Shown here: positions 7,242 through 15,330 of the stretch, piece after piece
How positions within the stretch are numbered: the stretch's first letter is position 1
Layout of the letters: each line of letters begins with the position of its first letter
Assembly (NCBI GenBank): GCA_007751255.1
Contig: CP036296.1
Span: 3,658,001 to 3,722,000 of the forward strand
Direction: 5' to 3'
DNA: 64,000 nt
Origin: Engelhardtia mirabilis
GTDB lineage: Bacteria; Planctomycetota; UBA1135; GCA-002686595
Program-made: the position numbers and the translations under genes
Notes under the pieces: generated by a model
Databases searched by the model: none
Told to the model about the DNA's origin: nothing
What the model saw: the letters and a program-made list of their open reading frames with translations, nothing else

Positions 7242-7500
7242 GAAGATCCTCCGGCCGGTAGATCGCCCAGTCGTCGTCCCCGTGGTCGATGCACGCGAAC
7301 TCGCCATCGTGGTCGGCGAGCGGCCCCATGTAGACCCCCTCGGCGTTGGGCCGGCGAAGGGCCAGCATGGCGGGCACCTTCTCGTTCCAGGTCGTGATGT
7401 CGAACTCAGCCGTGTATCCGTGGGTGATCTCGGACAGCTCGGTAGCGGCCGTGTAGGTCTTGCCGGCGGTCAGGGACGGGATGGTGGTCAGGGTGGTCAT
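7234..7500 (-). CDS. Hypothetical phage protein (88 aa)
   Basis: ATG 7500 is preceded by GGAGA at a normal distance. The sequence (MTTLTTIPSLTAGKTYTAAT ... GYTAEFDITTWNEKVPAMLA ... HDGEFACIDHGDDDWAIYRP) is beta-rich and acidic towards the C-terminus. It lacks cysteine pairs, signals and membrane segments. Unrecognised. Confidence 0.6.
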   Translation of the reverse strand: MTTLTTIPSLTAGKTYTAATELSEITHGYTAEFDITTWNEKVPAMLALRRPNAEGVYMGPLADHDGEFACIDHGDDDWAIYRPEDLRG

Positions 7501-7529
7501 GGCTTCTCCGTTTGGTTCGGTCCAGGAGC

Positions 7530-8063
7530 CTAAGTGGCCCCTGATTCGGTTTCTGGGGCGATCTTGGCGAGGGCTTCAACCTCACCGGCACGGACCAGGC
7601 CCTCCAGCATCTTGGGTGTGATCGGGGAGTCCTCATCCGCAGCCCACGCTTCACGCGCAGCACGTTCCCACTCCGCCAGCTTCTCGGCCAGCTCGTCCCG
7701 CTCCCCTCGGAGCCCTCGCACGTCACATGATCCGTGGACCTCGACGAGTAGCTCGTCGCGCTCGGCCTCCAGCTCGTCCCGCTCGGCCTCCAGCGCGGCA
7801 GCGCACCCACCCCTGTGCAACGGGCAGTCACCGTCGCCGTTGGTATCCCTTGAGCAGCCGCCTTTGTGCCGCTCTAGGCGCTTGCGCCATGCGTCCTCCA
7901 TCCGTGCAAAGTCGGCCTCCAGCTCCGCCACGCGGGGTGCGTGCTCCTCATACTCCACCCACCCGCCATCGGCGCACGGCTCCATGACGGGCACGTACTC
8001 GCCCGCGCCGATGTGGTGGAGACTGGGGTCGTAGCGCTTGATCGGTTCTTGGTTAGTTGCCAT
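7530..8063 (-). CDS. Coiled-coil phage protein (177 aa)
   Basis: ATG 8063 gives MATNQEPIKRYDPSLHHIGA followed by GEYVPVMEPCADGGWVEYEEH, a small conserved N-terminal module common in phage accessory regions. A long coiled coil follows, broken by a Cys/His-containing insert (HKGGCSRDTNGDGDCPLHRGGC) that could bind a metal. The repeat LEAERDELEAERDEL is an internal 7-residue duplication visible in the DNA at about 7745-7800. Function is unknown. Overlaps the previous leftward gene by 11 bases. Confidence 0.62.
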   Translation of the reverse strand: MATNQEPIKRYDPSLHHIGAGEYVPVMEPCADGGWVEYEEHAPRVAELEADFARMEDAWRKRLERHKGGCSRDTNGDGDCPLHRGGCAAALEAERDELEAERDELLVEVHGSCDVRGLRGERDELAEKLAEWERAAREAWAADEDSPITPKMLEGLVRAGEVEALAKIAPETESGAT

Positions 8064-8427
8064 CGAGGGCCTCCGCCGCATTCATGGCGTCAAGTGTCTT
8101 GGTCAGGATGTTCCTGGCGCGCTCCATGTCCGCGTAGACCTCCACCTGCTGTTGCTCTAGTTCCGCCACGCGGGCATTGGACGCCTTCAGGGCGTCGGCC
8201 AGGGCGGGGACGAGGGTGCGGGCCTGTGCAGCAAACACGAGTGCGTTGACGCAGGTCTCCCTGTCCTCGTGCTCCACGTTGAGGTGCGCGAATGCGACAT
8301 CGCTGAGGTGTGTACAGCCTTCCGGCCAGTGGACCGGCGCGAGGGCTCGATCGTTGAGCGTCCACGGCCCATCGGTCACCCCATCAAGCGCAGCCCGCGC
8401 CCGCTCGATCAGGTCGTCATTCCCCAT
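8053..8427 (-). CDS. Conserved phage accessory protein (124 aa), Ead/Ea22-like
   Basis: The segments 'RARAALDGVTDGPWTLNDRA', 'DRETCVNALVFAAQARTLVP' and 'ALADALKASNARVAELEQQQ' match the typical layout of small phage accessory proteins ('GVTPGPWxV...NAxFIAAARxLVPxLADEL') grouped with Ead/Ea22. These are dispensable in model phages and their biochemistry is unknown. The C-terminal third is a coiled coil. Starts at ATG 8427 and overlaps the next gene by 11 bases. Confidence 0.6.
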   Translation of the reverse strand: MGNDDLIERARAALDGVTDGPWTLNDRALAPVHWPEGCTHLSDVAFAHLNVEHEDRETCVNALVFAAQARTLVPALADALKASNARVAELEQQQVEVYADMERARNILTKTLDAMNAAEALDGN

Positions 8428-8680
8428 CGGTGACCTCCCCCTTGCGCTTCATGCGCGTGATGACCCCACGCAGCGCCGCGTTGCTGCGCTCTAGCCTCGA
8501 CGTGTCCGCTCTCTCCGCCGTGTACAAGCGTTCGTAGCGGTTGCGCTCGTCGATTAGACCTTGGTAGCTCTGCGCCATGATCTCGGTCGCGTCCGCGATC
8601 CTCTGGAGGCTGCCCGAGTTGATGCCTTCGACATTCCCCGGCGTAGACCACTGCTTCCGGCTAGCTTCTCGCTGGTTCAC
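8417..8680 (-). CDS. Hypothetical coiled-coil phage protein (87 aa)
   Basis: Begins MNQREASRKQWSTPGNVEGI, then a helical coiled-coil region (AQSYQGLIDERNRYERLYTA, ADTSRLERSNAALRGVITRM) and a basic/acidic tail. The start overlaps the upstream stop by 4 bases and the end overlaps the next start by 11. No family recognised. Confidence 0.58.
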   Translation of the reverse strand: MNQREASRKQWSTPGNVEGINSGSLQRIADATEIMAQSYQGLIDERNRYERLYTAERADTSRLERSNAALRGVITRMKRKGEVTDGE

Positions 8681-9114
8681 GACTCCACCTCCCCATCGAC
8701 TTCGAGGGGCTTGGGCCGACTTGGGTGGCCTTCAACCGCGCGGCCCACGTTCCCGTCCAGCAGCCGGTCCAGTCGCCATGCTGCGTATCCGAGGCGGCCG
8801 AACTCCCTGTCCGAGAGTTTCCAGTGCCCGTCGTCTGTCGGGGTCGGATCAAAAGCGTCGATCACCTGTCCGACCTCCTTGCGGGCGAGACGCACGGCCT
8901 CTTTGATCTGATCCGTGTCCTCCCCAGCCTCCTGGCCGGGGGCGAGGGTCCAGAGATCGTCGGGTAGCAAGTCGTAAGCGAAATCCCCTGACTGGTCGCA
9001 CCACCCATCCTCGTACCAGTGGAGGTCCCTCCAGGTGCCGCGACGCTCGCAGAACCGATACCACCGCCCATCCTTCGGCGGCTCCTCGTCGGAGACGAGC
9101 TTCCAGGGGCTCAC
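8677..9114 (-). CDS. Trp-rich phage protein (145 aa), possibly DUF551-like
   Basis: The N-terminus MSPWKLVSDEEPPKDGRWYR, with RGTWRDLHWYEDGWCD downstream, resembles the 'W.lVsd..P..g..v' opening of the DUF551 phage family, but the resemblance is weak. The C-terminal half is helical (QIKEAVRLARKEVGQVIDAF and FGRLGYAAWRLDRLLDGNVG). Overlaps both neighbours by 4 bases. Function unknown. Confidence 0.55.
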   Translation of the reverse strand: MSPWKLVSDEEPPKDGRWYRFCERRGTWRDLHWYEDGWCDQSGDFAYDLLPDDLWTLAPGQEAGEDTDQIKEAVRLARKEVGQVIDAFDPTPTDDGHWKLSDREFGRLGYAAWRLDRLLDGNVGRAVEGHPSRPKPLEVDGEVES

Positions 9115-9455
9115 GGCTGTACCTCCCCGCCGTCGAAGAACCTGTCGAGGCGGTCCAGCAGGCGCCTGCGCTCAGCCTCCACCATCGACTCCGGTACGCA
9201 TACGCCGGCCTCGGTCATCGCCTTGCCCAGGGGGTCGAAGGACGATTTCGCAAGGCCGGAGATGTGCATCTTGGCAAGCACCGCAGCAACCGCCCGCTGC
9301 AGCTCCGACGCGCGCGGGCCGCCGTCGCGGTCAACTGGATCCAGTTCCGCGCGAATGGCCGCGAGGGCGTTGAAGACCGCGCTGCGAAACCGAGCCTCTG
9401 CCGCCTTGAGCGCGCGATTCTCGATGACGTTGTCGACGGACTCGGCGGCGCTCAC
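9111..9455 (-). CDS. Hypothetical helical phage protein (114 aa)
   Basis: The protein is almost wholly helical (VIENRALKAAEARFRSAVFN, ASELQRAVAAVLAKMHISGL, EAERRRLLDRLDRFFDGGEV). It is the second gene of the leftward operon, coupled by 4-base overlaps on both sides. No motif or membrane segment is visible. Confidence 0.57.
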   Translation of the reverse strand: MSAAESVDNVIENRALKAAEARFRSAVFNALAAIRAELDPVDRDGGPRASELQRAVAAVLAKMHISGLAKSSFDPLGKAMTEAGVCVPESMVEAERRRLLDRLDRFFDGGEVQP

Positions 9456-9571
9456 AGCACACCCCCGATCAGCAGGAGCCCAGCGGCGTAGCCCGCTGCG
9501 AAGGATGCGAACGCCGGCAGCGCCAGCGTGTATACGGAGCCCTCAATCTGGGCTCGCTCTCGGTTGGTCAT
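9452..9571 (-). CDS. Membrane micro-protein (39 aa), first gene of leftward operon
   Basis: ATG 9571 is preceded by GAGG at a suitable distance. A polar 12-residue N-terminus (MTNRERAQIEGS) is followed by one hydrophobic segment, VYTLALPAFASFAAGYAAGL, to the end. It is the first gene after the divergent control region at 9572-9712. Single-helix phage micro-proteins can modulate host membrane enzymes or exclusion; this is speculation here. Confidence 0.5.
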   Translation of the reverse strand: MTNRERAQIEGSVYTLALPAFASFAAGYAAGLLLIGGVL

Positions 9572-9622
9572 GTTTCTGCCTCTGCTGTGGCCGGGTGGTA
9601 AGTCCGGCCGGAACTCCAGGAG

Positions 9623-9652
9623 GGTACACGCCCGCTCCCCGGTTGGTGTCAA
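9623..9652 (-). promoter_or_regulatory. Candidate leftward promoter for the small-gene operon
   Basis: On the minus strand TTGACA (9652-9647) is a perfect -35 element, followed after 18 bases by TGTACC (9628-9623), a weak -10. The position is 50-80 bases upstream of the first leftward gene. A small inverted repeat, GTTG(GTGT)CAAC, overlaps the -35 and could be an operator. The 141-base region 9572-9712 also must serve the rightward terminase gene. Confidence 0.35.
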
Positions 9653-9712
9653 CGTTACCGCAAAAAGGGCGGGCTGGATCAACTCGCCAGGGGGCGCCGC
9701 ATCGTCCCGTGA

Positions 9713-11065
9713 GTGGTAGCAACGATCGAGCTGCCGCCGAGATGGACTCGGCTCTCCCCGAAGGCGGAGCAGCGCCAGTTGATGCGCGCCGCCCGGGACT
9801 GCCGGCTCGTCGTGGCGGGTGGAGGCCGACGGTCTGGGAAGTCCGAGTGGGCCAAGCGCCACAACGTCGGGGCGACCTTCGAGCCGTTCACGGCCCCCGG
9901 TCCGCCCGGATGGTGCGTCTTCGCCGCGCCAACCCACCAGCAGGCGAAGCGCATCTACTGGAAGGATCTCCTCTCGTTCATCCCCAGGGGCCTGATCCGC
10001 AAGGTGGTCAAGTCCGAGCTGACGATCGAGCTGGCCACGAACTGGGACATCACGGTCCTGGGCATGGACGCCCCCGAGCGCGTCGAGGGCCGCCCGCTCG
10101 ATCGCTTCTGCGGGGACGAGTTCGACGACTTCCGGGATGGCGCCTGGGAGGAGCACGCGCGCCCGGCGATGGGCACGCCTGGGCGCCTGGGCTGGGCTTG
10201 GCTCTACGGGACCCCCAACGGCCGCGGCCGCCTGTGGCGGATGCTCCAGCGCATCTGGGCCGGGGAGATGGGCAAAGCCTTCGGGATCACCTGGACCTCC
10301 GAGGGGGTCGTTCCTGACGAGGAGATCGCCGAGGCGCGCGCGCAGCTCGACGAGCGGACGTTCCGCCAGGAATACATGGCGAGCTTCGAGCTCACGACCA
10401 GCCGCGCCTACTACGAGTTCGACCCCGTGGAGTCGATCCTGCGGCCGGGGGAGGCGGAGTACGACCCCAACGCGCCGCTCCTGATCGGCCTCGACTTCAA
10501 CCGGGAACCCGGGATCGCGGTGGTGGCCCAAGACCTCCCCTATCGCGGGGAGCGCGCAGGAATCGACCCCAAGCCGACGGTGATGCTCGGCGAGGTCTAC
10601 ATCCCGCGCAGCTCCACCACGCCCGCAGTCTGCCGCAAGCTCCTCGAGGACTGGGGCAATCACCAGGGGCCCTGGGTCGTCTACGGGGACGCGAGCGGAG
10701 GCCGGCGCACGTCGCAGGCGGTGTCCGGCTCCGACTGGGACCTGGTGAAGGACCACCTGCTGCGGTTCACAAAGGGCCACTCGAAGCTCTCGATCCGCCG
10801 GGCGAACCCCCCGGTTATTAGCCGAATCGTGGCCGTGAATAGCCGCCTTCGCTCGGCCGACGGCGTGCGCCACATGCTGTTCTCGAAGGCCGCTCGGCAC
10901 CTGATCGAGGACATGGAAGGTACGCAGATTCTCGAAGGGTCTGCCGGGGAACTCGACAAGTCGGACGGCGAGCGCACGCACCTCTCGGACGGCGCGGGCT
11001 ACCTGATCGAGAAGCGATATACCCTCCCGGGCCGCGCAACTGTCGGCTCGGGCTCCATCTACTGA
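9713..11065 (+). CDS. Terminase large subunit (450 aa)
   Basis: This is the ATPase/nuclease motor that cuts and packages phage DNA into procapsids. The N-terminal ATPase has a Walker A motif GGGRRSGKS (36-44), a Walker B FCGDEFDDF (D135/E136) and an adenine-side segment (FAAPTHQQAKRIYW). The C-terminal RNase-H-like nuclease shows acidic residues at GLDFN (D261) and YGDASG (D326). Length is normal for the family. The GTG at 9713 is the start used; no strong ribosome-binding site is visible. The small subunit is not next to it but about 24 kb downstream (35,053). Confidence 0.9.
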   Translation: MVATIELPPRWTRLSPKAEQRQLMRAARDCRLVVAGGGRRSGKSEWAKRHNVGATFEPFTAPGPPGWCVFAAPTHQQAKRIYWKDLLSFIPRGLIRKVVKSELTIELATNWDITVLGMDAPERVEGRPLDRFCGDEFDDFRDGAWEEHARPAMGTPGRLGWAWLYGTPNGRGRLWRMLQRIWAGEMGKAFGITWTSEGVVPDEEIAEARAQLDERTFRQEYMASFELTTSRAYYEFDPVESILRPGEAEYDPNAPLLIGLDFNREPGIAVVAQDLPYRGERAGIDPKPTVMLGEVYIPRSSTTPAVCRKLLEDWGNHQGPWVVYGDASGGRRTSQAVSGSDWDLVKDHLLRFTKGHSKLSIRRANPPVISRIVAVNSRLRSADGVRHMLFSKAARHLIEDMEGTQILEGSAGELDKSDGERTHLSDGAGYLIEKRYTLPGRATVGSGSIY

Positions 11066-11082
11066 CACCAAATCGACACGAC

Positions 11083-11406
11083 ATGGAAGCCAAGGAACTG
11101 CTCGAAGTGCTCGCGGACTCCGCCGAGACCCAACTGCGGACCCAGATCGCCGACTACTTCGAGGAGATCGGGGAGGACCTTGAGACCGGGGTCTCTGCCA
11201 ACCTCGCGAAGCTGGCACGCCTGGCCGCGATGGAGGGCGACGAGGCGCGACTCAAGCGCGTCGCCGACGGCACCCGCGCGCACCTCGCGAACATGAATCG
11301 CGACACGCAGGACGAGGTGGTCAGCTTCATCGAGGCCGCCGCGGTCAACGCCCTGGGCCTCGTCGCCATGGGCGCGCGCCACGTCGCCGGGGAGGTGCGG
11401 TCGTGA
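11083..11406 (+). CDS. Hypothetical helical phage protein (107 aa)
   Basis: An all-helical acidic protein (MEAKELLEVLADSAETQLRT ... EARLKRVADGTRAHLANMNR) between terminase and a lipoprotein gene; its TGA (11404-11406) overlaps the following GTG. The C-terminus VNALGLVAMGARHVAGEV is moderately hydrophobic. It may be an accessory packaging or head protein by position only. Confidence 0.6.
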   Translation: MEAKELLEVLADSAETQLRTQIADYFEEIGEDLETGVSANLAKLARLAAMEGDEARLKRVADGTRAHLANMNRDTQDEVVSFIEAAAVNALGLVAMGARHVAGEVRS

Positions 11407-11786
11407 GGGGTGCTCTCGCGCTGATCTTGGCTGCCGCCACGCTCGCCGGCTGCATTGGCGTCGGCTCCGAAGTCCCGACCGAGCCCCACCGAGGCAACGT
11501 CGCGAACCTCGTGCAGTTCCATGACGCCGGGGTCGAGTGGGAGGTCGACGCCGAGCTGATCTCCGAGGGCGAGGCCGCCCAGTGGACGGCGGAGTCGGGG
11601 GCCATGCTCTCGACGTTCAACGCCCTGGAGATGATCTCGCCCTACCTCGGCGCCACGTTCCTGCCGGTCGTCGCTCGCGTGGAGCGGTACGCCGTCGAGC
11701 AGCCGGGGCTTTCCGAGGCCGACCGGTTGGAGCGCACGACCTACGCCACCATCTACCGAAACGGCTTCGAGCCGAAGCAGCCGTGA
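11403..11786 (+). CDS. Phage-encoded lipoprotein (127 aa)
   Basis: The start MRGALALILAAATLAGC is a lipoprotein signal with lipobox LAGC (Cys17). The mature part is polar with a mixed fold (FHDAGVEWEVDAELISEGEA ... ERTTYATIYRNGFEP). The GTG start overlaps the upstream stop and its stop overlaps the portal GTG, so it is embedded in the packaging operon. Phage lipoproteins often block superinfection or alter the host surface; this is inference for this protein, and its position between terminase and portal is unusual for such a gene. Confidence 0.7.
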   Translation: MRGALALILAAATLAGCIGVGSEVPTEPHRGNVANLVQFHDAGVEWEVDAELISEGEAAQWTAESGAMLSTFNALEMISPYLGATFLPVVARVERYAVEQPGLSEADRLERTTYATIYRNGFEPKQP

Positions 11787-13231
11787 CCACAGCCGCCATC
11801 GCCGACAAGGCCCTAATCGAGGAAGGCGTCGGGTGCCCCTCGCTCGACGTCCAGGCCCGCAAGGAGCACTGGGGCCTTCCCGAGGCTCTGCTTGGCGGGA
11901 CCACATCCATGCGCCGAGGGGGCGAGCGGTGGCTTCCCAAGTGGACGATCGAGAGCCCAGAGCGCTACGCCGAGAGGCTCCAGCGATCCTTCCTGTTCGG
12001 GATCTTCTCCCACCAGGTGGGAGCGCTCGCCTACATGCCGTTCCAGGACCGGGCGACGATCACCCCGGACCTGCCCGAGGGTTTGAGCCTCATGCGCGGC
12101 GACATCGACGGGCAGCGCACATCCATGGAGGACCAGGCGCGCCAGCTCGAGCAGGAGGCCCTGGCCTACGGCATCGCCGGGATCTATGTCGAGGGCCCGG
12201 CGAACGGCGAGGGCGTTGTGACCCGTGCGGATGAGATGGACCGGGCGGCGGTCGACCCGCGCGGCGCGCAGCCCCGGTTCAAGCTCTACCGGCACTCGGA
12301 CATCCTGGAGGCGACGATGGACCCGGCAACCGGGGCCGTCCGCAGGGTGCGCCTGCTGGAGCGAGTGGTCGAGCAGCCGGAGGACGGCTACCAGGAATCG
12401 CTGGTCAACTACGCGATCGAGGCGACTCCGGCTGCGATCCAGCGCTGGAAGTTCGTCAAGGGCAAGGGGTGGGAGAAGGACGGCGAGGAGCGGGAGAACT
12501 CGTTGGGCATCGTGCCCTTCGTGATGCTCGACCTGTCCGACGACGGCCGCCCGCCGCTCGACGACCTGGCCTGGCTCAACCTCAAGCACTGGCAAGTGCA
12601 ATCGGACTTCGGGATGAACCTGGCGTTCGGCGCGATCGGACTGCTGACGCTCTCGGGTGATGTCAAGGGCTCCGACGACAGCCCAGGCGTCGCAATCCAG
12701 GCCGGCGGATTCATCCACTTCGAGCGTGAGGATGGTAGCGCCTCCTACGTCGAGCAGACCGGAGCGGCGCTCGGAGCCCACCGCCAGGAGGTGCTGGACA
12801 TCGAGACCCGTGCAGTCGTGACCGGCTCAAGCCCCCTCACCGAGGTCTCTTCGGTGCGCACCGCCACCGAGGTCTCTGCGAGCGATCGCCGGGCGCTGAC
12901 CAAGGCCGAGTCGTGGGCGCGTCAGGTGTCACACGCCTTCACCAGGGCGATGATCTTCGCCCACAAGTGGGTCGGCGTTGATCCGGACCCCGACCTCTTC
13001 GTGAGTTTCTCCTCTGACTTCGCGGCCCACCAGGAGAAGGCGTTCCACCTCCAGCAGATCGCGTTGGCCGTGGCCGCTGGCACGCTACCGCGCGTCGAAC
13101 TCGTCCGCGCGCTCCAGCGCTTCGGCGTGATCGACTCCAGCAAGCCCGCAGAGGAGCTGATGGAGGGGGCGCAGAACGACTCCCTGCCGCCCCCTCTCGG
13201 ATCCGACGAGACGGACGACCAGGCAGCGTAA
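11783..13231 (+). CDS. Portal protein, DUF4055 type (482 aa)
   Basis: A GTG at 11783 overlaps the lipoprotein stop. The protein shows the layout of DUF4055 portal proteins: an N-terminal segment with RSFLFGIFSHQVGALAYMPF, an alpha/beta wing (EQEALAYGIAGIYVEGP), 'LGIVPFVMLDLSDDGRPPLD', the stem region 'DLAWLNLKHWQVQSDFGMNL', and a helical C-terminus (ALTKAESWARQVSHAFTRAM). A dodecameric portal forms the DNA channel and docks the terminase. Gene order terminase-portal-head morphogenesis supports the call. Confidence 0.8.
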   Translation: MTTAAIADKALIEEGVGCPSLDVQARKEHWGLPEALLGGTTSMRRGGERWLPKWTIESPERYAERLQRSFLFGIFSHQVGALAYMPFQDRATITPDLPEGLSLMRGDIDGQRTSMEDQARQLEQEALAYGIAGIYVEGPANGEGVVTRADEMDRAAVDPRGAQPRFKLYRHSDILEATMDPATGAVRRVRLLERVVEQPEDGYQESLVNYAIEATPAAIQRWKFVKGKGWEKDGEERENSLGIVPFVMLDLSDDGRPPLDDLAWLNLKHWQVQSDFGMNLAFGAIGLLTLSGDVKGSDDSPGVAIQAGGFIHFEREDGSASYVEQTGAALGAHRQEVLDIETRAVVTGSSPLTEVSSVRTATEVSASDRRALTKAESWARQVSHAFTRAMIFAHKWVGVDPDPDLFVSFSSDFAAHQEKAFHLQQIALAVAAGTLPRVELVRALQRFGVIDSSKPAEELMEGAQNDSLPPPLGSDETDDQAA

Positions 13232-13234
13232 GCC

Positions 13235-14317
13235 GTGGCCGACGCTCGCACGGCCGCAGGGCTCAACGCCACGCTGAATGAGCGGGTGCTGGATCGGACG
13301 ATCCGGCACCTGGTCCACGTCGAGAGGTTCAAGGCGGGGTTCTCGCGCAGGACCCTGGCCTTCCTCGACGATGAGCTGCTGCCCGACCTCCTGGGCCAGA
13401 TCGAGGGCCGGCTCGCTCGGATCAACACCGGCGCGGCGGTCACCCCGTACACGAATCAGCGGCTCGCCGAGCTGTTCAGGTCGATCTCGGGGCGCACCGC
13501 GGAGCGCATGAGCGAGGCTCGCTCGATGGTGGTCGGGGAGCTGCTGGAGCTCGCGAAGGCCGAGGCGGACTGGCTGCCCGCGATGGTCGCCCAGGAGTCC
13601 CCGGTCTCGCTCTCGATGGTCGGGCCGAGCACGCGCCAACTCCAGGTGATCGTGCGCTCCAAGCCGTTCCGCGGCGCGATCCTGCGCGACCACTGGAAGG
13701 GGCTCGAGCGGTCAGTCCAGCAGGGCATCCAGCAGGCAGTCCAGCTCGGGATCGCACAGGGCCAGGACCCGCGCGCCATCGCCCGCCGAATCCGAGGGAC
13801 GCCCACACAGCCCGGGGTCTGGCCGGCGAAGCGCAATCAGGTCGAGGCGCTCGTCCGCACGGCATCGGCTCATGTCCAGAGCCAGACGCGGGAGGTGCTC
13901 TACGCCGAGAATCCGCGGATCGTCTCAAAGGTCCAGTTCGTCGCGACGCTCGACACGCGCACCACAGTCACCTGCGCCTCGCTCGATGGTCGCACTTTCG
14001 AGGCCGACCTGGGGCCTCGCCCTCCGCTGCACTGGAACTGCCGCTCGAGCACTGTCCCTGTCATCGCGTCCTTCCGAGACCTCGGCATCGATCTCGACGA
14101 GGCGCCCCCCGGCACGCGCGCGAGCATGAACGGGCAGGTCGCCTCGACGGTGACCTACCAGGAGTGGCTCAAGGCCCAGCCGGCCGAGGTCCAGAACGAG
14201 ATGCTCGGCGCCACCAGGGCCAAGGCGTTCCGAGCCGGCACCCCGATCACCAGCTTCGTGGCCACCGACTACTCGCCGTTGACGATCGGTCAGCTTCGCG
14301 AGCTGGAGCGGATCTAG
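13235..14317 (+). CDS. Head morphogenesis protein, SPP1 gp7 / Mu gpF family (360 aa)
   Basis: The C-terminal part carries the family signature: 'RNQVEALVRTASAHVQSQTR', 'VQFVATLDTRTTVTCASLDG' and 'PRPPLHWNCRSSTVPVI', with conserved Cys/His. These minor head proteins associate with the portal and are needed for procapsid maturation or DNA ejection. The N-terminal 180 residues are helical. GTG start 3 bases after the portal stop. Length is typical for the family. Confidence 0.82.
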   Translation: MADARTAAGLNATLNERVLDRTIRHLVHVERFKAGFSRRTLAFLDDELLPDLLGQIEGRLARINTGAAVTPYTNQRLAELFRSISGRTAERMSEARSMVVGELLELAKAEADWLPAMVAQESPVSLSMVGPSTRQLQVIVRSKPFRGAILRDHWKGLERSVQQGIQQAVQLGIAQGQDPRAIARRIRGTPTQPGVWPAKRNQVEALVRTASAHVQSQTREVLYAENPRIVSKVQFVATLDTRTTVTCASLDGRTFEADLGPRPPLHWNCRSSTVPVIASFRDLGIDLDEAPPGTRASMNGQVASTVTYQEWLKAQPAEVQNEMLGATRAKAFRAGTPITSFVATDYSPLTIGQLRELERI

Positions 14318-14328
14318 GCGGCTCGGGT

Positions 14329-14340
14329 GGCAACGTTGCC
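14329..14340. repeat. 12-bp perfect palindrome GGCAACGTTGCC
   Basis: The palindrome lies in the 134-base non-coding gap (14318-14451) between the head-morphogenesis and scaffold genes. It could be an operator or a weak hairpin. I see no clear promoter in the rest of the gap. Confidence 0.3.
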
Positions 14341-14451
14341 CCAATGAGCGCGGCTCGTGGCGAGCGGCTTGATCGGCGTGCAGTCTCCCCTCGACGGCCT
14401 TCCCCGGAGCGCGATGCCTGGTCGGGGCGATCCCGAGGCTGCGAAAGACCA

Positions 14452-15294
14452 ATGACGCTGAAAGCGAAGATCGAATCCCTGGACGAGGTCCCCGAGGCCC
14501 TCCGCGAGCACTACTCCCCCGCCGATGGCGACGATGGAGGCTTCAAGCTCTCCGTCGAGAAGTCGGGCGGGCTGGCGTTGGTGAGCGAGGAAGGCGCCCT
14601 CAAGGCTGCGCGCGATGCGCGGCGTGAGGCGGACGAGGCGAAGCGGCTCGAGCGTGAAGCTCGGCAACGGCTCGAAGCCTTCGGAGACCTGGAGCCCGGC
14701 AAGGCGCGCGATGCGTTGGCCGAACTCGACAAGCTCAGGAAGAACCCGCCCAAGGGTGGGGAAGTGGACATGGACGCGGTCAAGCGCGAGCTGATGGAGC
14801 GGGAGGTCAAGCCCCTGCTCGATCGTGCGCGTGAGACCGAAGAGAAGCTCAAGGCTCAAGCCGAGCGGCTCAGCAGCTCCTATGTGTCCGCGGAGATCAA
14901 GCGCGTTCTCTCCGACCCCGAACTCGACGGCCGCTTCGGCTTGCTCGGCGACCACATGGCGCGCCGGATCAAGGCCCAGGTGACCGACGAAGGAGTGGCC
15001 CTCCAGGTGCTCGACCGCGACGGTCAGCCGTGGAGCCGCTTCGACGACAAGGGGACGGTGACCGCAGCGACTGTTCGCGACCTGGCCGAGGAGCTCGCCA
15101 ACGATCGCGAGTTCGCCCCGGCCTTCGGAGCGCGATCGAAGTCGCCGCACGGCGTCAATGGGTCTGGAGCCGCTGGTGGTCGGAAAACCGACAACCCCTT
15201 CAAGTCCAAGACCCCGAACGTCACCGAGATCAGCAGGCTCGCGCGGGAGAACCCCGCCGAGTACGCGCGGCTCAAGGCGGAAGCCGGAGCCTGA
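14452..15294 (+). CDS. Scaffolding protein (280 aa)
   Basis: The sequence is typical of phage scaffolds: an N-terminal MTLKAKIESLDEVPEALREH with YSPADGDDGGFKL, a long charged coiled coil (KAARDARREADEAKRLEREA, KPLLDRARETEEKLKAQAER), a globular patch, and a C-terminus ending 'NPFKSKTPNVTEISRLAREN'. It sits directly before the major capsid gene. Scaffold guides capsid assembly and is then lost. The longer upstream reading (from 14164) is mostly inside the previous gene in another frame and is not used. Confidence 0.8.
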   Translation: MTLKAKIESLDEVPEALREHYSPADGDDGGFKLSVEKSGGLALVSEEGALKAARDARREADEAKRLEREARQRLEAFGDLEPGKARDALAELDKLRKNPPKGGEVDMDAVKRELMEREVKPLLDRARETEEKLKAQAERLSSSYVSAEIKRVLSDPELDGRFGLLGDHMARRIKAQVTDEGVALQVLDRDGQPWSRFDDKGTVTAATVRDLAEELANDREFAPAFGARSKSPHGVNGSGAAGGRKTDNPFKSKTPNVTEISRLARENPAEYARLKAEAGA

Positions 15295-15330
15295 TCTCGG
15301 GTGGTCGAGGTCGAGCACACCTAGACTCCA

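Noticed and set aside
9452-11218. Open frame of 588 codons on the minus strand across the terminase gene
   Set aside because: Only its last 39 codons (a separate gene from 9,571) look real. The rest is antisense to a terminase with intact motifs.
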